DNA of 64,000 nt from Sediminibacterium goheungense. GTDB lineage: Bacteria > Bacteroidota > Bacteroidia > Chitinophagales > Chitinophagaceae. Position numbers and translations under genes: made by a program. Location: assembly GCF_004361915.1 (NCBI RefSeq), contig NZ_SNWP01000010.1:878501-942500 (forward strand). The letters are read 5' to 3'. Position 1 is the stretch's first letter. Each line of letters starts with the position of its first letter. The notes under the pieces were generated by a model. That model was not told the DNA's origin, did no database searches, and saw only the letters and a program-made list of their open reading frames with translations. This document shows positions 1 through 8,479 of this stretch, in pieces.

Positions 1-50
1 ACCCGGCTTCATAAGCGTTTTGATTTTCATATTTCAGCGTTTATAGATAA

Positions 51-794
51 TTACAAAATAGTAATGCCTTGTTTTTTATAAGGTTCAAATAATGGATTGG
101 ATGGATCCAATTCCGTAATCATGGTATCAATTTCATCCAACCCACAAATGGTAAGTTTCTGGTGTGTATTTACTTTCTCAGCTATCGACAGCACTACTGT
201 TTTTTCTGCTGCCTGTATCATCGCTTTTTTTACCTGTATTACTTCCCAGTCATTATCAGTAATACCTGTTTCATCAATAGCATTAATACCCATGATACAA
301 AGATCTGCTTTGATGCCACTGATCTTTGAAATGGCTTCACCACCCACTGCAATCTGTGAACTCTTGGATATTTTATCGCCCAGAAAAATCACTTCAATAT
401 TCGGATGCTGTGCATACTCATGTGCAGCAGGAATACTACCCGTAAAAAAAGTGGCGGTAAGATCGGGTGGTAGTATCCTGGCCATTTCAATAATGGTGGT
501 TCCTCCGGTGGTAAGAATAAACATATTGTTCCTGATGAGTGGTACTGTTTTCTGTGCAATCAGTCTCTTACTATCAGCTTTATAAACATCCGATTTCAGG
601 AAGGAACTATGAAATGATTTTGACAATGCACCGCCATGCACTTTGATAATTTTATCCATCTCCGCCAGTTCATTCAGATCGCGGCGGATCGTATCTTCGG
701 ATACATTGATTTCATTACTCAGGTCTGAGGAAAGTATACGGTTATGCAGGTCGATCTGACGTAGGATATAAGCTTGACGTTCGGTTTTCAACAT
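51..794 (-). CDS. DeoR-family transcriptional regulator
   Basis: A 247-residue protein with the two-part DeoR layout. Residues about 6-57 form the N-terminal DeoR helix-turn-helix, with recognition helix SEDTIRRDLNEL at 32-43 followed by the family-typical KVHGGA. Residues about 75-230 match the DeoRC sugar-phosphate sensor domain (ISOCOT fold). Members usually repress sugar-catabolic genes and release DNA on binding a phosphorylated sugar. It is divergent from anmK across a 109-bp gap holding a palindrome, so anmK (anhydro-MurNAc recycling) is a plausible target. The effector cannot be read from sequence. The ATG at 794 fits the domain start exactly. Confidence 0.92.
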   Translation of the reverse strand: MLKTERQAYILRQIDLHNRILSSDLSNEINVSEDTIRRDLNELAEMDKIIKVHGGALSKSFHSSFLKSDVYKADSKRLIAQKTVPLIRNNMFILTTGGTTIIEMARILPPDLTATFFTGSIPAAHEYAQHPNIEVIFLGDKISKSSQIAVGGEAISKISGIKADLCIMGINAIDETGITDNDWEVIQVKKAMIQAAEKTVVLSIAEKVNTHQKLTICGLDEIDTMITELDPSNPLFEPYKKQGITIL

Positions 795-838
795 AGCAGC
801 AGGATAAGTATAATCCTTAAAATTAATGCAGGAAGTTG

Positions 839-881
839 CGCATTTCCAAAAATTTCTTGCAAGAAACTGCCGAAAGATGCG
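839..881. promoter_or_regulatory. Palindromic operator candidate between deoR-type gene and anmK
   Basis: A perfect 14-bp palindrome, TTTCTTGCAAGAAA, lies at 853-866. It is enclosed by a second short inverted pair, CGCAT at 839-843 and ATGCG at 877-881, with almost the same centre. It lies in the divergent promoter gap and is the obvious candidate binding site for the adjacent DeoR-type regulator. The role is inferred from position only. Confidence 0.5.
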
Positions 882-903
882 TTTTTAAGTCTAATTTAAA
901 CCC

Positions 904-2106
904 ATGAACCAGAATATAGCGGCATTGTACAAAATTGCCAATAAGCAGGAAAGAACCATTATCGGATTGATGAGCGGCACTTCGGTTGACGGCCTTGACG
1001 TGGCTTTATGCCGTTTTTCGGGTCAGGGTATGGATACAAACCTGCATTTACTCGCATTTGAGACCGTTGCCTATAACGCTGCATTTAAAGAACAGATAAA
1101 GTCTGTTTTTTCCAAACGGCAGGTCGACCTTGAAAAAGTATGTGTTTTGAATGCCTGGGTAGCACTGGAACATGCCCATATTATCAATACCTGTTTAGCA
1201 AAATGGCAGGTTGCTGCCGCTGATGTTGACCTGATTGCAAGTCATGGACAAACCATTTATCATGCACCCAAATTTCTGCATCCTGATGATCAGTTTGGCA
1301 ATGCTACTTTACAGATTGGCGATGGCGACCATATGGCTGTAGCTACGGGCATCATTACCCTCAGCGATTTCAGGCAGAAACATGTGGCCGCCGGCGGCGA
1401 AGGAGCTCCATTGGCTGTTTATGGCGACTATCTGATTTTCAGTAATAAACAGGAAAACAGGATCATGCTCAATATCGGCGGTATTGCCAACTTTACCTAT
1501 CTCCCATCGAGCCTCGATGCCAGTGCTGTTTTCAGTACCGATGTAGGAACCGGCAATACTTTGATGGATGCCTATATACAGGAACATTTTCCCGGAAAAT
1601 ATTTTGATGAAAATGCAGCCATAGCCAAAGAAGGGAATATTCAGGCTTCTTTATTACAGGCACTCAAGCAAAATGATTTCTTCACCAACGATTTCCCTAA
1701 AACCATTGGCCCCGAACTCTTTAACCTGGAGTATTTGGATCAGGCTTTACAGGCTTCTAACAATACTCATTTGTCGCATGCAGATATCATGGCTACGCTG
1801 AACCGTTTTTCAGCAGATATGATAGTGGATGCATTACAGAGAAGTATGGGAAACAGAAAAGATTTTGTAGCTTATGTAAGTGGTGGCGGTATGCACAATC
1901 CTTTATTGATGCAACATATCAGGGAACAATTACCCGATATTATTTTCAGAAACACAGCAGAACTGGAAGTAAATCCGGATGCCAAAGAAGCCGTTCTTTT
2001 TGCCATACTGGCCAATGAAGCCATCTGTGGTGGTGAAGTAAAACTGGGCGCCGGCCGCAATGGTATACCTGCAGTTAGTATGGGTAAAATAAGTTTCCCC
2101 AGATAA
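904..2106 (+). CDS. anmK: Anhydro-N-acetylmuramic acid kinase
   Basis: 400 residues of the AnmK family (ASKHA fold). The enzyme hydrates and phosphorylates 1,6-anhydro-MurNAc to MurNAc-6-phosphate in cytoplasmic peptidoglycan recycling. The diagnostic phosphate-binding motif GLMSGTSVDGLDVAL is at residues 21-35. SHGQTIYH follows near residue 104, VGTGNTLMDAY near 212 and SGGG near 326. Family proteins are about 370-390 residues, so this is full length with a roughly 18-residue N-terminal extension before the motif. MurQ, the usual next enzyme, is not in the window. The gene is divergent from the DeoR-type regulator. Confidence 0.95.
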   Translation: MNQNIAALYKIANKQERTIIGLMSGTSVDGLDVALCRFSGQGMDTNLHLLAFETVAYNAAFKEQIKSVFSKRQVDLEKVCVLNAWVALEHAHIINTCLAKWQVAAADVDLIASHGQTIYHAPKFLHPDDQFGNATLQIGDGDHMAVATGIITLSDFRQKHVAAGGEGAPLAVYGDYLIFSNKQENRIMLNIGGIANFTYLPSSLDASAVFSTDVGTGNTLMDAYIQEHFPGKYFDENAAIAKEGNIQASLLQALKQNDFFTNDFPKTIGPELFNLEYLDQALQASNNTHLSHADIMATLNRFSADMIVDALQRSMGNRKDFVAYVSGGGMHNPLLMQHIREQLPDIIFRNTAELEVNPDAKEAVLFAILANEAICGGEVKLGAGRNGIPAVSMGKISFPR

Positions 2107-2111
2107 AACAA

Positions 2112-2173
2112 CTTCCATGCTCCCTGCGAAAATGCATCCGCACTATATGCGTTTTTTGCAGAGAGAATGGAAG
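2112..2173. other. Long imperfect hairpin between anmK and ridA-like gene
   Basis: Three nested inverted segments share one centre near 2142: CTTCCAT 2112-2118 with ATGGAAG 2167-2173, CTCCCTGC 2120-2127 with GCAGAGAG 2158-2165 (one mismatch), and GCAT 2134-2137 with ATGC 2147-2150. The structure starts 6 bp after the anmK stop. There is no clean T-tract after the 3' arm, so it may be a weak terminator or an mRNA 3' end stabiliser. Confidence 0.5.
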
Positions 2174-2217
2174 AAAGGGATATTTATTCCGAATGATTTA
2201 TTTTACAAATAAAAAAT

Positions 2218-2655
2218 ATGAAAGCGATTATTCTTGTTGTCGCATGTCTGATTACGTTTCAACTACTCAGCGCACAGACGAATAACATAGAGAAAAAGAA
2301 ATTTCATTTTGGTGCATCACAGGATACCGCAGCAGGATATGCGCAGGTAGTGAAAGCAGACAATGTATTATATGTATCCGGTACAGTAGCTACTTCTATA
2401 ACAGCTGCCAGTATTGAACGTATTTACCAGACCATTGAAAAAAGTCTGAACCATTTTGGTGCCAGTTTACAGAATGTAGTTAAAGAAAACCTTTACACTA
2501 CCGATATAGAAGCGATGAAAGCTCACAATGAGGTGCGCAAGAAAATGTACAAAGGTGATTATCCTGCTGCTACATGGGTACAGATAAGCCGCTTATATAT
2601 GCCGGAAGCCAAGCTCGAAATAGAAGTGATTGCACACCTGCCGAAAGAAAAATAA
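2218..2655 (+). CDS. Secreted RidA/YjgF-family protein
   Basis: A 145-residue Rid-family (YjgF/YER057c/UK114) protein. Cytoplasmic RidA deaminates reactive enamine/imine intermediates. Here residues 1-19 form a signal peptide (hydrophobic run ending at LLSAQ), so the product is predicted to be exported to the periplasm, unlike classical RidA. The body keeps the family layout (LYVSGTVAT near 49-57, TDIEAMKAHNEVRKKMY, and a C-terminal KLEIEVIAHLP). The usual GQ...R catalytic context is diverged, so imine deaminase activity is doubtful. It stands alone, 8 bp from the convergent ald stop. Confidence 0.85.
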   Translation: MKAIILVVACLITFQLLSAQTNNIEKKKFHFGASQDTAAGYAQVVKADNVLYVSGTVATSITAASIERIYQTIEKSLNHFGASLQNVVKENLYTTDIEAMKAHNEVRKKMYKGDYPAATWVQISRLYMPEAKLEIEVIAHLPKEK

Positions 2656-2663
2656 GGTAGCAT

Positions 2664-3878
2664 CTATCTTCTGCTCGCAATTAACAGATTTAGGTCGGTA
2701 AATTTCAAATCGAAGCGCTGGCTGATATAAAAATCAGTAAGTGCCCCCTTGAACATATAGATACCTTCCCGGAGATTGAAATTGTGCCATACCATTTCTT
2801 CCAGTCCACCTTCGTCACTGATCGAGAGCATCAATGGCATGAGTACATTGCTGATAGCCTGACTGGCAGTTCTTGCAAAACCACTGGGTATATTTGGCAC
2901 GCAGTAATGAATAACATCGTGTTTTACAAATGTGGGTTGCTGATGACTGGTGAGTTCGCTGGTTTCAAAACAGCCCCCACGATCAATCGCCACATCAATA
3001 ATAATACTACCCGGACGCATGGCAGCTACCATTTCTTCTGTTACTACCACCGGTGCACGACCATATTCATTACTCAATGCACCTACAGCTACTTCACAGG
3101 TTTTTAATTGTTTGGATAAAATACGTGGTTCCAGTACACTGGTCCAGATACGTTGCCCTAAGTTATTCTGTAACTGTTTTAAGCGATACACATTGTTATC
3201 AAATACTTTTACCGATGCACCCAGCGCCAATGCATTTCTGGTGGCAAACTCACCCACAATACCTGCCCCCACAATCACCACTTTGGTAGGTGGTATACCA
3301 CTGATACCACCAAGCAATACGCCTTTACCTTTGTTAAAACTGCTGAGGTACTGTCCGGCAATCAGCATTACCGCACTACCTGCAATTTCACTCATACTTC
3401 TTACGATGGGATAGGTACCACTTTCGTCTTTGAAATTTTCAAAGCTCAAAGCAGTAATCTTTTTCTCCATCATCTTTTCGATGTATTCTTTCCGTAAAGC
3501 TGATAAATGAATGGGAGAAACGATGGTCTGGTTCTGTTGCAGTAAGGGCATGTCTTCTGCAACTGGTGGCGCACTCTTTACCAGAATGGGACATTTAAAA
3601 ATGGTTTCCCGATCATAAACAATGGTGGCACCCAGTTCTGCATAGTCTCTGTCTGAATAATGACTTCCTTCACCTGCATTGTGTTCTACCACCACCTGGT
3701 GACCATTGGATACCAATACACCCACTGCATCGGGCGTTAACGCAATTCTGTTTTCCTGAAAAGCGATTTCTTTGGGAATACCTATATGCAGTTTGGCACC
3801 CTGGGGTTTTATATCCAGTGTTTCTTCAAGGGTTTCATAAGAAAAAGAAGTAGTAATAGAAGGTTTACTGGTTGCCAT
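2664..3878 (-). CDS. ald: Alanine dehydrogenase (Ald/PNT N-terminal family)
   Basis: 404 residues with the alanine dehydrogenase / transhydrogenase N-terminal domain (GIPKEIAFQENRIALTP from about residue 33). A Rossmann NAD-binding domain follows, with VVIVGAGIVGEFATRNALALGA near 200. The family interconverts L-alanine and pyruvate plus ammonia with NAD(H). It is slightly longer than the usual 370 residues because of an N-terminal extension. It lies 61 bp downstream of tsaE on the same strand and is probably co-transcribed. A Bacteroidetes-specific paralogue with another substrate cannot be excluded. Confidence 0.87.
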   Translation of the reverse strand: MATSKPSITTSFSYETLEETLDIKPQGAKLHIGIPKEIAFQENRIALTPDAVGVLVSNGHQVVVEHNAGEGSHYSDRDYAELGATIVYDRETIFKCPILVKSAPPVAEDMPLLQQNQTIVSPIHLSALRKEYIEKMMEKKITALSFENFKDESGTYPIVRSMSEIAGSAVMLIAGQYLSSFNKGKGVLLGGISGIPPTKVVIVGAGIVGEFATRNALALGASVKVFDNNVYRLKQLQNNLGQRIWTSVLEPRILSKQLKTCEVAVGALSNEYGRAPVVVTEEMVAAMRPGSIIIDVAIDRGGCFETSELTSHQQPTFVKHDVIHYCVPNIPSGFARTASQAISNVLMPLMLSISDEGGLEEMVWHNFNLREGIYMFKGALTDFYISQRFDLKFTDLNLLIASRR

Positions 3879-3939
3879 GGTATTTGTTGGTTAGAAATAT
3901 GCTGTACAGAACAATAAAGTTAACGCATTCCCAGCAGAA

Positions 3940-4362
3940 TCAGATGGCTTCTGCATCGGTGTACAACCGCCTTGTAGCCGGATCAAGCAATTGCAGGTAA
4001 ACATGAAAAGTATCGTCGGGTAAAAGCCCTGGTGCTTTTTCGGGCCATTCAATAAAACAATATTGTTCACTGAGCAGGTGATCCTCAATGCCTGCCATGA
4101 TGGCTTCCTCTTCATCTTTCAGCCGATACCAGTCCATATGCAGTAAAACACCTGCTTCTGCACTATCGTACTGGTTTACGATGGCAAATGTTGGACTACT
4201 GATCGCGTCTTTTACACCCAGGTATTCACATAAAGCATGAATAAAAGTCGTTTTCCCGGTTCCCATTTCAGCGTGAAAGGCCCATACCTTATGTTTTTTA
4301 CCCACCTGCCATAAAGCTTTGGCTACGGATTGTATCTGTGGCAGTCCGAAAATTGCATCCAT
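3940..4362 (-). CDS. tsaE: tRNA threonylcarbamoyladenosine biosynthesis ATPase TsaE
   Basis: 140 residues, full length for TsaE (YjeE), the ATPase partner of TsaB and TsaD in making t6A37 on ANN-decoding tRNAs. The Walker A motif AEMGTGKTT is at about residues 32-40, and the family motifs SPTFAIVNQY and HMDWYRL follow. The ATG at 4362 is only 4 nt after a perfect TAnnTTTG promoter element (4367-4374), so the mRNA is likely leaderless or nearly so. The ald gene follows on the same strand. Confidence 0.93.
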   Translation of the reverse strand: MDAIFGLPQIQSVAKALWQVGKKHKVWAFHAEMGTGKTTFIHALCEYLGVKDAISSPTFAIVNQYDSAEAGVLLHMDWYRLKDEEEAIMAGIEDHLLSEQYCFIEWPEKAPGLLPDDTFHVYLQLLDPATRRLYTDAEAI

Positions 4363-4366
4363 GGTG

Positions 4367-4374
4367 CAAAGGTA
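4367..4374 (-). promoter_or_regulatory. -7 promoter element of tsaE
   Basis: TACCTTTG on the minus strand matches the Bacteroidetes -7 consensus TAnnTTTG. It ends 4 nt before the tsaE ATG, implying transcription starts at or next to the start codon. Confidence 0.6.
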
Positions 4375-4382
4375 GGTTAGAA

Positions 4383-4545
4383 TTTGATGATGGCAGATTT
4401 GGATCGCTGATGGAGGATCGCTGATGGCGGATTTGATGAAGGAATGTCAGATGGCAGATCGCAGATGTGGATGGCTGATGGAGGATAGCGAATGGGTAAT
4501 GGCTAATGGCTAAAGGCTAGAAGCTAGTAGCTGGTAGCTATCAAC
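4383..4545. repeat. One-sided low-complexity microrepeat tract
   Basis: The 289-bp gap between tsaE and the copper ATPase holds degenerate repeats of GATGGCAGAT, GATCGCTGATGGAGG and GGCTAATGG-like units. They end in a run of GGCTA/AGCTAGTAGC motifs, where TAGCTGGTAGCTA can fold locally. No complementary partner arm is visible, unlike the paired elements elsewhere in the window. I see no ORF here. Confidence 0.6.
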
Positions 4546-4611
4546 TTCCTTCTGCAACATCGATGTAATAATATTCTTCTCAAATCGAAAGAGCAAGCCT
4601 TGGCTATTTGG

Positions 4612-4619
4612 TAAATTTG
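4612..4619 (+). promoter_or_regulatory. -7 promoter element of the copper ATPase gene
   Basis: TAAATTTG matches TAnnTTTG, 32 nt upstream of the ATG at 4652. No good TTTG -33 box is seen at the expected distance. Confidence 0.5.
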
Positions 4620-4651
4620 TAGGGTGATTGTATCATCTTAATACCCGGACT

Positions 4652-6775
4652 ATGGAGAAAGTGAATTGGAAAGTAGAAGGAATGACCTGCACCAACTGTG
4701 CCCTTACCGTGAACAAATACCTCGAATCGAAGGGCATGCAAAATGTGAAAGTAAATTTCATCGGCGGGGATGTAAGTTTTGAGGTGCCGGAAAATATCGC
4801 CACAAAAGATATTGCGAAAGGCATCAATGGTCTGGGCTATCATGTGGCACAGGAACATGATGACGATGAACCTAAACGGAAAAAATTTTTATCGACCCAT
4901 ATCCAGCGCTTCTGGTTTTGTTTTGTTTTTACGGCCCCGCTGATGTTGCATATGATTCCGGGTGTACATATTCATGTACTCATGAATCCCTATGTACAGC
5001 TGGGTTTAACCATTCCGGTATTTCTGGTGGGTATGGATTTTTTTGGCAGAAGTGCCATTAAAAGTGTATGGAAAGGTATACCCAATATGAATGTGCTGAT
5101 TGCATTGGGTGCAGTAGCAGCATTTGGTTATAGTTTATATGGCACCATCATTGGACGCGCGGAAGACTTTTTATTTTATGAAACAACGGCTACCATCATC
5201 ACCCTTGTATTCCTCGGTAACTGGATGGAGGACCGTTCTGTAGAAACCACGCAGGCTGCCTTACAAAAACTGGCCACTACGCAGAAATCAATGGCCAATA
5301 TGATTGCGTACGACGATCAGCATCAGGAACATATTTTCCCCGTTGAAAGTACCAGTTTGAAAGTAGGCGACCTGCTGCTGATTAAAAGCGGCGAACAGGT
5401 ACCGATGGACTGTAAAATTCTCTGGGGTGAAGTGCAGGTAAATGAAGCCATTGTTTCAGGAGAAAGTACGCCTGTTTTCAAGCAGATGAAAGATCACCTG
5501 ATCGGTGGCAGCATCATTGAAAGTGGAACCGTTAAAACCTATGTAACCGCCGTGGGTGAAGACACGGTTTTATCGGGCATTCTGAAAATGGTGAGAGAGG
5601 CCCAGACCGAGAAACCACCGGTACAGCAACTGGCCGATAAAATCAGTGCCATCTTTGTACCCACTGTAGTAAGCATTGCCCTTATTACCTTACTGGCCAA
5701 TTACTTTTTAGCAGATCAAACTTTCAGCACCAGTCTTTTAAGAAGCATTGCCGTACTCGTCATTTCCTGTCCCTGTGCCATGGGACTCGCCACACCTGCT
5801 GCTATTGCGGTAGGACTAGGTAGAGCAGCACGGAATGGAATATTATTTAAAAATGCGAAAAGTCTTGAAATTTTTAAAAGCATACGACAGGTTGTATTCG
5901 ACAAAACCGGTACACTTACCACCGGGCATTTCAATATTACCCGATTCGCTGTAACAGCAGCAGAATTGAATGAAGAGAATTTTCAACGCATCGTTTATTC
6001 ATTGGAGAAATATTCAAACCATCCGATTGCCAATGCCATTGCACGCAACTGGAAAACCAAAGATGAAATAAGATGGGCATCTATTGAAGAAGTTAAGGGA
6101 CTGGGTATGAAAGCTACCGACAAAGAAGGCAACCACTATATTGCCGGTTCTTTTAAAACCGCTACAGCGTTTACCAATGATGGTTCACATAATGTTTACA
6201 TCATTCGCAACAACCAGTTACTGGGTTGGATAGATGTGGCAGACGAGATAAGACCCGAAGCAAAAGCGGTGATCAGTACTTTACATGCCCGCGGTATCCG
6301 TACCATTTTATTAAGCGGTGACCAGAAAGACAAATGCGAAAAAGTTGGAAAAGAGTTAGGTATTAATACCATTATTGCCGAACAGACACCTGCGCAGAAA
6401 TTAGAAAAAATTGCTGCATTTAACAGTGATGGCCCAACAGCCATGGTAGGTGATGGCATTAATGATGCGCCTGCATTGGCCAAAGCAACGGTAGGTATTT
6501 CACTCAGCGATGCCACTCAGGTTGCCATGCAGAGTGCACAGGTGGTATTGATGAACCATGGACTTAAAAATTTACCCATGGCACTCGGCCTGGGTAAACA
6601 TACCTATATCACCATCAAGGAAAACCTTTTTTGGGCCTTTGCCTATAATATTGTTGCCATTCCTGTTGCAGCACTCGGTTACCTCAACCCTACCTTTGGT
6701 GCGCTGGTAATGGGACTGAGTGATGTGGTACTGGCCATTAATTCAATCCGATTGAATTTTAAGAAAGTAGTTTAG
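4652..6775 (+). CDS. copA: Copper-translocating P1B-type ATPase
   Basis: 707 residues of a heavy-metal P-type ATPase in the inner membrane. It has one N-terminal HMA domain (GMTCTNC, Cys13 and Cys16), transmembrane helices, the Cu+ signature CPC (373-375) in the sixth helix, and the phosphorylation site DKTGT at Asp417. It also has the P1B-specific SNHPIANAI motif and hinge MVGDGINDAP. The CPC motif indicates Cu+ (or Ag+) export. Whether it serves detoxification (CopA) or cytochrome oxidase assembly (CcoI/CtpA) is not decided by sequence, and no cco genes or CueR are adjacent. I chose the ATG at 4652, which starts the HMA domain; an in-frame alternative start at 4628 adds 8 non-conserved residues. 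Confidence 0.93.
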   Translation: MEKVNWKVEGMTCTNCALTVNKYLESKGMQNVKVNFIGGDVSFEVPENIATKDIAKGINGLGYHVAQEHDDDEPKRKKFLSTHIQRFWFCFVFTAPLMLHMIPGVHIHVLMNPYVQLGLTIPVFLVGMDFFGRSAIKSVWKGIPNMNVLIALGAVAAFGYSLYGTIIGRAEDFLFYETTATIITLVFLGNWMEDRSVETTQAALQKLATTQKSMANMIAYDDQHQEHIFPVESTSLKVGDLLLIKSGEQVPMDCKILWGEVQVNEAIVSGESTPVFKQMKDHLIGGSIIESGTVKTYVTAVGEDTVLSGILKMVREAQTEKPPVQQLADKISAIFVPTVVSIALITLLANYFLADQTFSTSLLRSIAVLVISCPCAMGLATPAAIAVGLGRAARNGILFKNAKSLEIFKSIRQVVFDKTGTLTTGHFNITRFAVTAAELNEENFQRIVYSLEKYSNHPIANAIARNWKTKDEIRWASIEEVKGLGMKATDKEGNHYIAGSFKTATAFTNDGSHNVYIIRNNQLLGWIDVADEIRPEAKAVISTLHARGIRTILLSGDQKDKCEKVGKELGINTIIAEQTPAQKLEKIAAFNSDGPTAMVGDGINDAPALAKATVGISLSDATQVAMQSAQVVLMNHGLKNLPMALGLGKHTYITIKENLFWAFAYNIVAIPVAALGYLNPTFGALVMGLSDVVLAINSIRLNFKKVV

Positions 6776-6828
6776 GACAAGAAAATAAGAATTCGAAAAA
6801 TCAACGAATCATGAAATCAAAATCCTGC

Positions 6829-7743
6829 CTACCATCCAAACTGGTATGCTACAGATGCCACAAATGAACGGGTAAGTCCGTCGGGTCTTGTATCACGCAC
6901 CACAAAAGGAGTTGCGAGGCTTAGCTGTAAAGACTGTTGTTGACTGATACGATAAGTGGTTTGCAGATTTGCATTGAGTGTAAGCCCCGATGAACCTTTG
7001 ATCGTTTCTCTTTTTCCGAATACATTTTCATAGCTATCCTCACCCAAATGATAAATGGCTAAAAGATTGGGATTGAAATTCCATTTGCCTGTTTTCGATT
7101 TCAATGGGTAACCTACTCTCCACAATACATCAGCTTTTCTTCTGAACAGATTTGTGGTTGGAAATTCACCTGCCAAAGGGGCCTGCTCTTTAATAAAGCT
7201 ATTCCTGTTTTGCTGAACAACGGGCAACTGAAACGCAAAATTCATATCGAGTTTACCAGCCGAAAAAGCAGCACCCGCAATCAGATCATAGGTACCCAGA
7301 CTGGTCTGGTATACCATGGGAAGTGATACATTTCTGATTTTCAGGTTGGATTGATTAAAGGGTATTTTCACACCTCCCAACAGGTAAATCTTTTTCCCTG
7401 ATTTACTTTGTACACCATAGCGTACCGTTGAATACAGATCACCAAGGTTAGTAACAGAACCATAACTTCCATCAATATTGGCTGCTACCAGTTTATTGTC
7501 CCACTGTATTTTTTTAGATAGCTGCCGTGAATAACTGATAGATAGTGTTGCCAGATTGGTATTTTCCTCACCACGTAAATAAGCCAGTTCTGTTTGTATA
7601 TTATTTTTACTGGCGGCTGCGGGTCGTAAAGGAATGGTACAAAAACCTGCATCACTGCAACCCTGTGCAGCTAATTGATGATTGGCCACAGACACAAAGA
7701 TCATACACAGAAAAATAATGGTTTTTTTATTGAATACTTGCAT
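6829..7743 (-). CDS. Outer-membrane beta-barrel protein (transporter-like)
   Basis: 304 residues from the ATG at 7743. A signal peptide of about 26 residues ends at LAAQG. The mature part alternates polar and hydrophobic residues in many predicted beta strands and ends in an aromatic residue (VAYQFGW), as expected for an outer-membrane barrel. It starts inside the last codons of the DM13 lipoprotein gene (17-bp overlap), so the two are translationally coupled and probably act together. I do not recognise a specific substrate. CSDAGFCTIP in the N-terminal mature region holds two cysteines that could bind a ligand or form a disulfide. Confidence 0.75.
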   Translation of the reverse strand: MQVFNKKTIIFLCMIFVSVANHQLAAQGCSDAGFCTIPLRPAAASKNNIQTELAYLRGEENTNLATLSISYSRQLSKKIQWDNKLVAANIDGSYGSVTNLGDLYSTVRYGVQSKSGKKIYLLGGVKIPFNQSNLKIRNVSLPMVYQTSLGTYDLIAGAAFSAGKLDMNFAFQLPVVQQNRNSFIKEQAPLAGEFPTTNLFRRKADVLWRVGYPLKSKTGKWNFNPNLLAIYHLGEDSYENVFGKRETIKGSSGLTLNANLQTTYRISQQQSLQLSLATPFVVRDTRPDGLTRSFVASVAYQFGW

Positions 7744-8164
7744 AGCTAAACAGGTGATTGTATTGTTGACAATGAATGAGCACAAATGGATAGGCAGACA
7801 GATTGGTGCCTGCAGGAATATTGTAATACTGGGTACCGGAATTTGACTGCAGGTTACCCAGGTTCAGGTGATTACCGGGTGTAGCTGCCTGTGACAGGTA
7901 TACTTTCAGATCGGGGCCTGCACTCACAGAAAAGCTATCGAGTTGTACCTGCAAGCCGGAAGCTTGTTGTATAATTTTAACTACGCCCATTACCTGTATA
8001 CCAGATGTGGAATACAATACCCCACGCTTTAATGCAGGCTGAACAGGTATAGGAGCAGTTACAGGAGAATTATTCGTTTGTAAGGCTGCTTTGAGTGCGT
8101 CGCTTTCTTTGGTACATGCTGACAGGCCAAGAACCACAGCAAAAAAACATCCTATGACTTTCAT
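7727..8164 (-). CDS. DM13-domain lipoprotein
   Basis: 145 residues. Residues 1-17 end in a lipobox (LGLSAC), so it is a predicted lipoprotein. The C-terminal about 100 residues match the DM13 (electron-transfer-linked) domain: GPDLKVYLS, then YNIPAGTNLSAYPFVLIHCQQYNHLF, with the family's near-invariant Cys in LIHCQQ. DM13 domains have been proposed to act in redox or hydroxylation reactions, but this is not well established. The ATG at 8164 was preferred over the TTG three codons upstream. It is coupled to the downstream barrel gene. Confidence 0.8.
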   Translation of the reverse strand: MKVIGCFFAVVLGLSACTKESDALKAALQTNNSPVTAPIPVQPALKRGVLYSTSGIQVMGVVKIIQQASGLQVQLDSFSVSAGPDLKVYLSQAATPGNHLNLGNLQSNSGTQYYNIPAGTNLSAYPFVLIHCQQYNHLFSYASIQ

Positions 8165-8336
8165 ATCAGGCAATTTGCCGGATAGACGGGGGGATGAGAC
8201 TATCCTTACAACAATTTACAAATTCATTAAAACTGTACTTAATAGCATACATTTCCATCATTGCTATTTGCGATCCGTAAAAGGAATTGTATGAACCTTT
8301 AACAGGATGAGTTTTGCAGGCGTAAAAGCAAGAATA

Positions 8337-8479
8337 TCCTTCGTCGCGATTTCTGACTTCGTCGGAACGCTCCTCTGGATGACGTATTAGTGTTCTCCCT
8401 CCCCATCACTTTTACAATCGTTATGCTCGTCATCCTGAGGAGCAGTAATAACCGCAGGTTATTGCATGCGACGAAGGAT
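8337..8479. repeat. REP-like repeat pair upstream of the GIY-YIG gene (copies a and b)
   Basis: Two oppositely oriented copies of a REP-like motif, at 8337-8384 (reverse) and 8428-8479 (forward). The core reads CGTCATCCTGAGGAGC, then a variable inner stem, then GCGACGAAGGATC. In copy b the inner stem is AATAACC/GGTTATT. The stop codon of the GIY-YIG gene (TGA, complement of 8479-8481) overlaps the end of copy b. The rest of the 314-bp gap between the DM13 gene and the GIY-YIG gene shows no ORF I can support. Confidence 0.8.
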
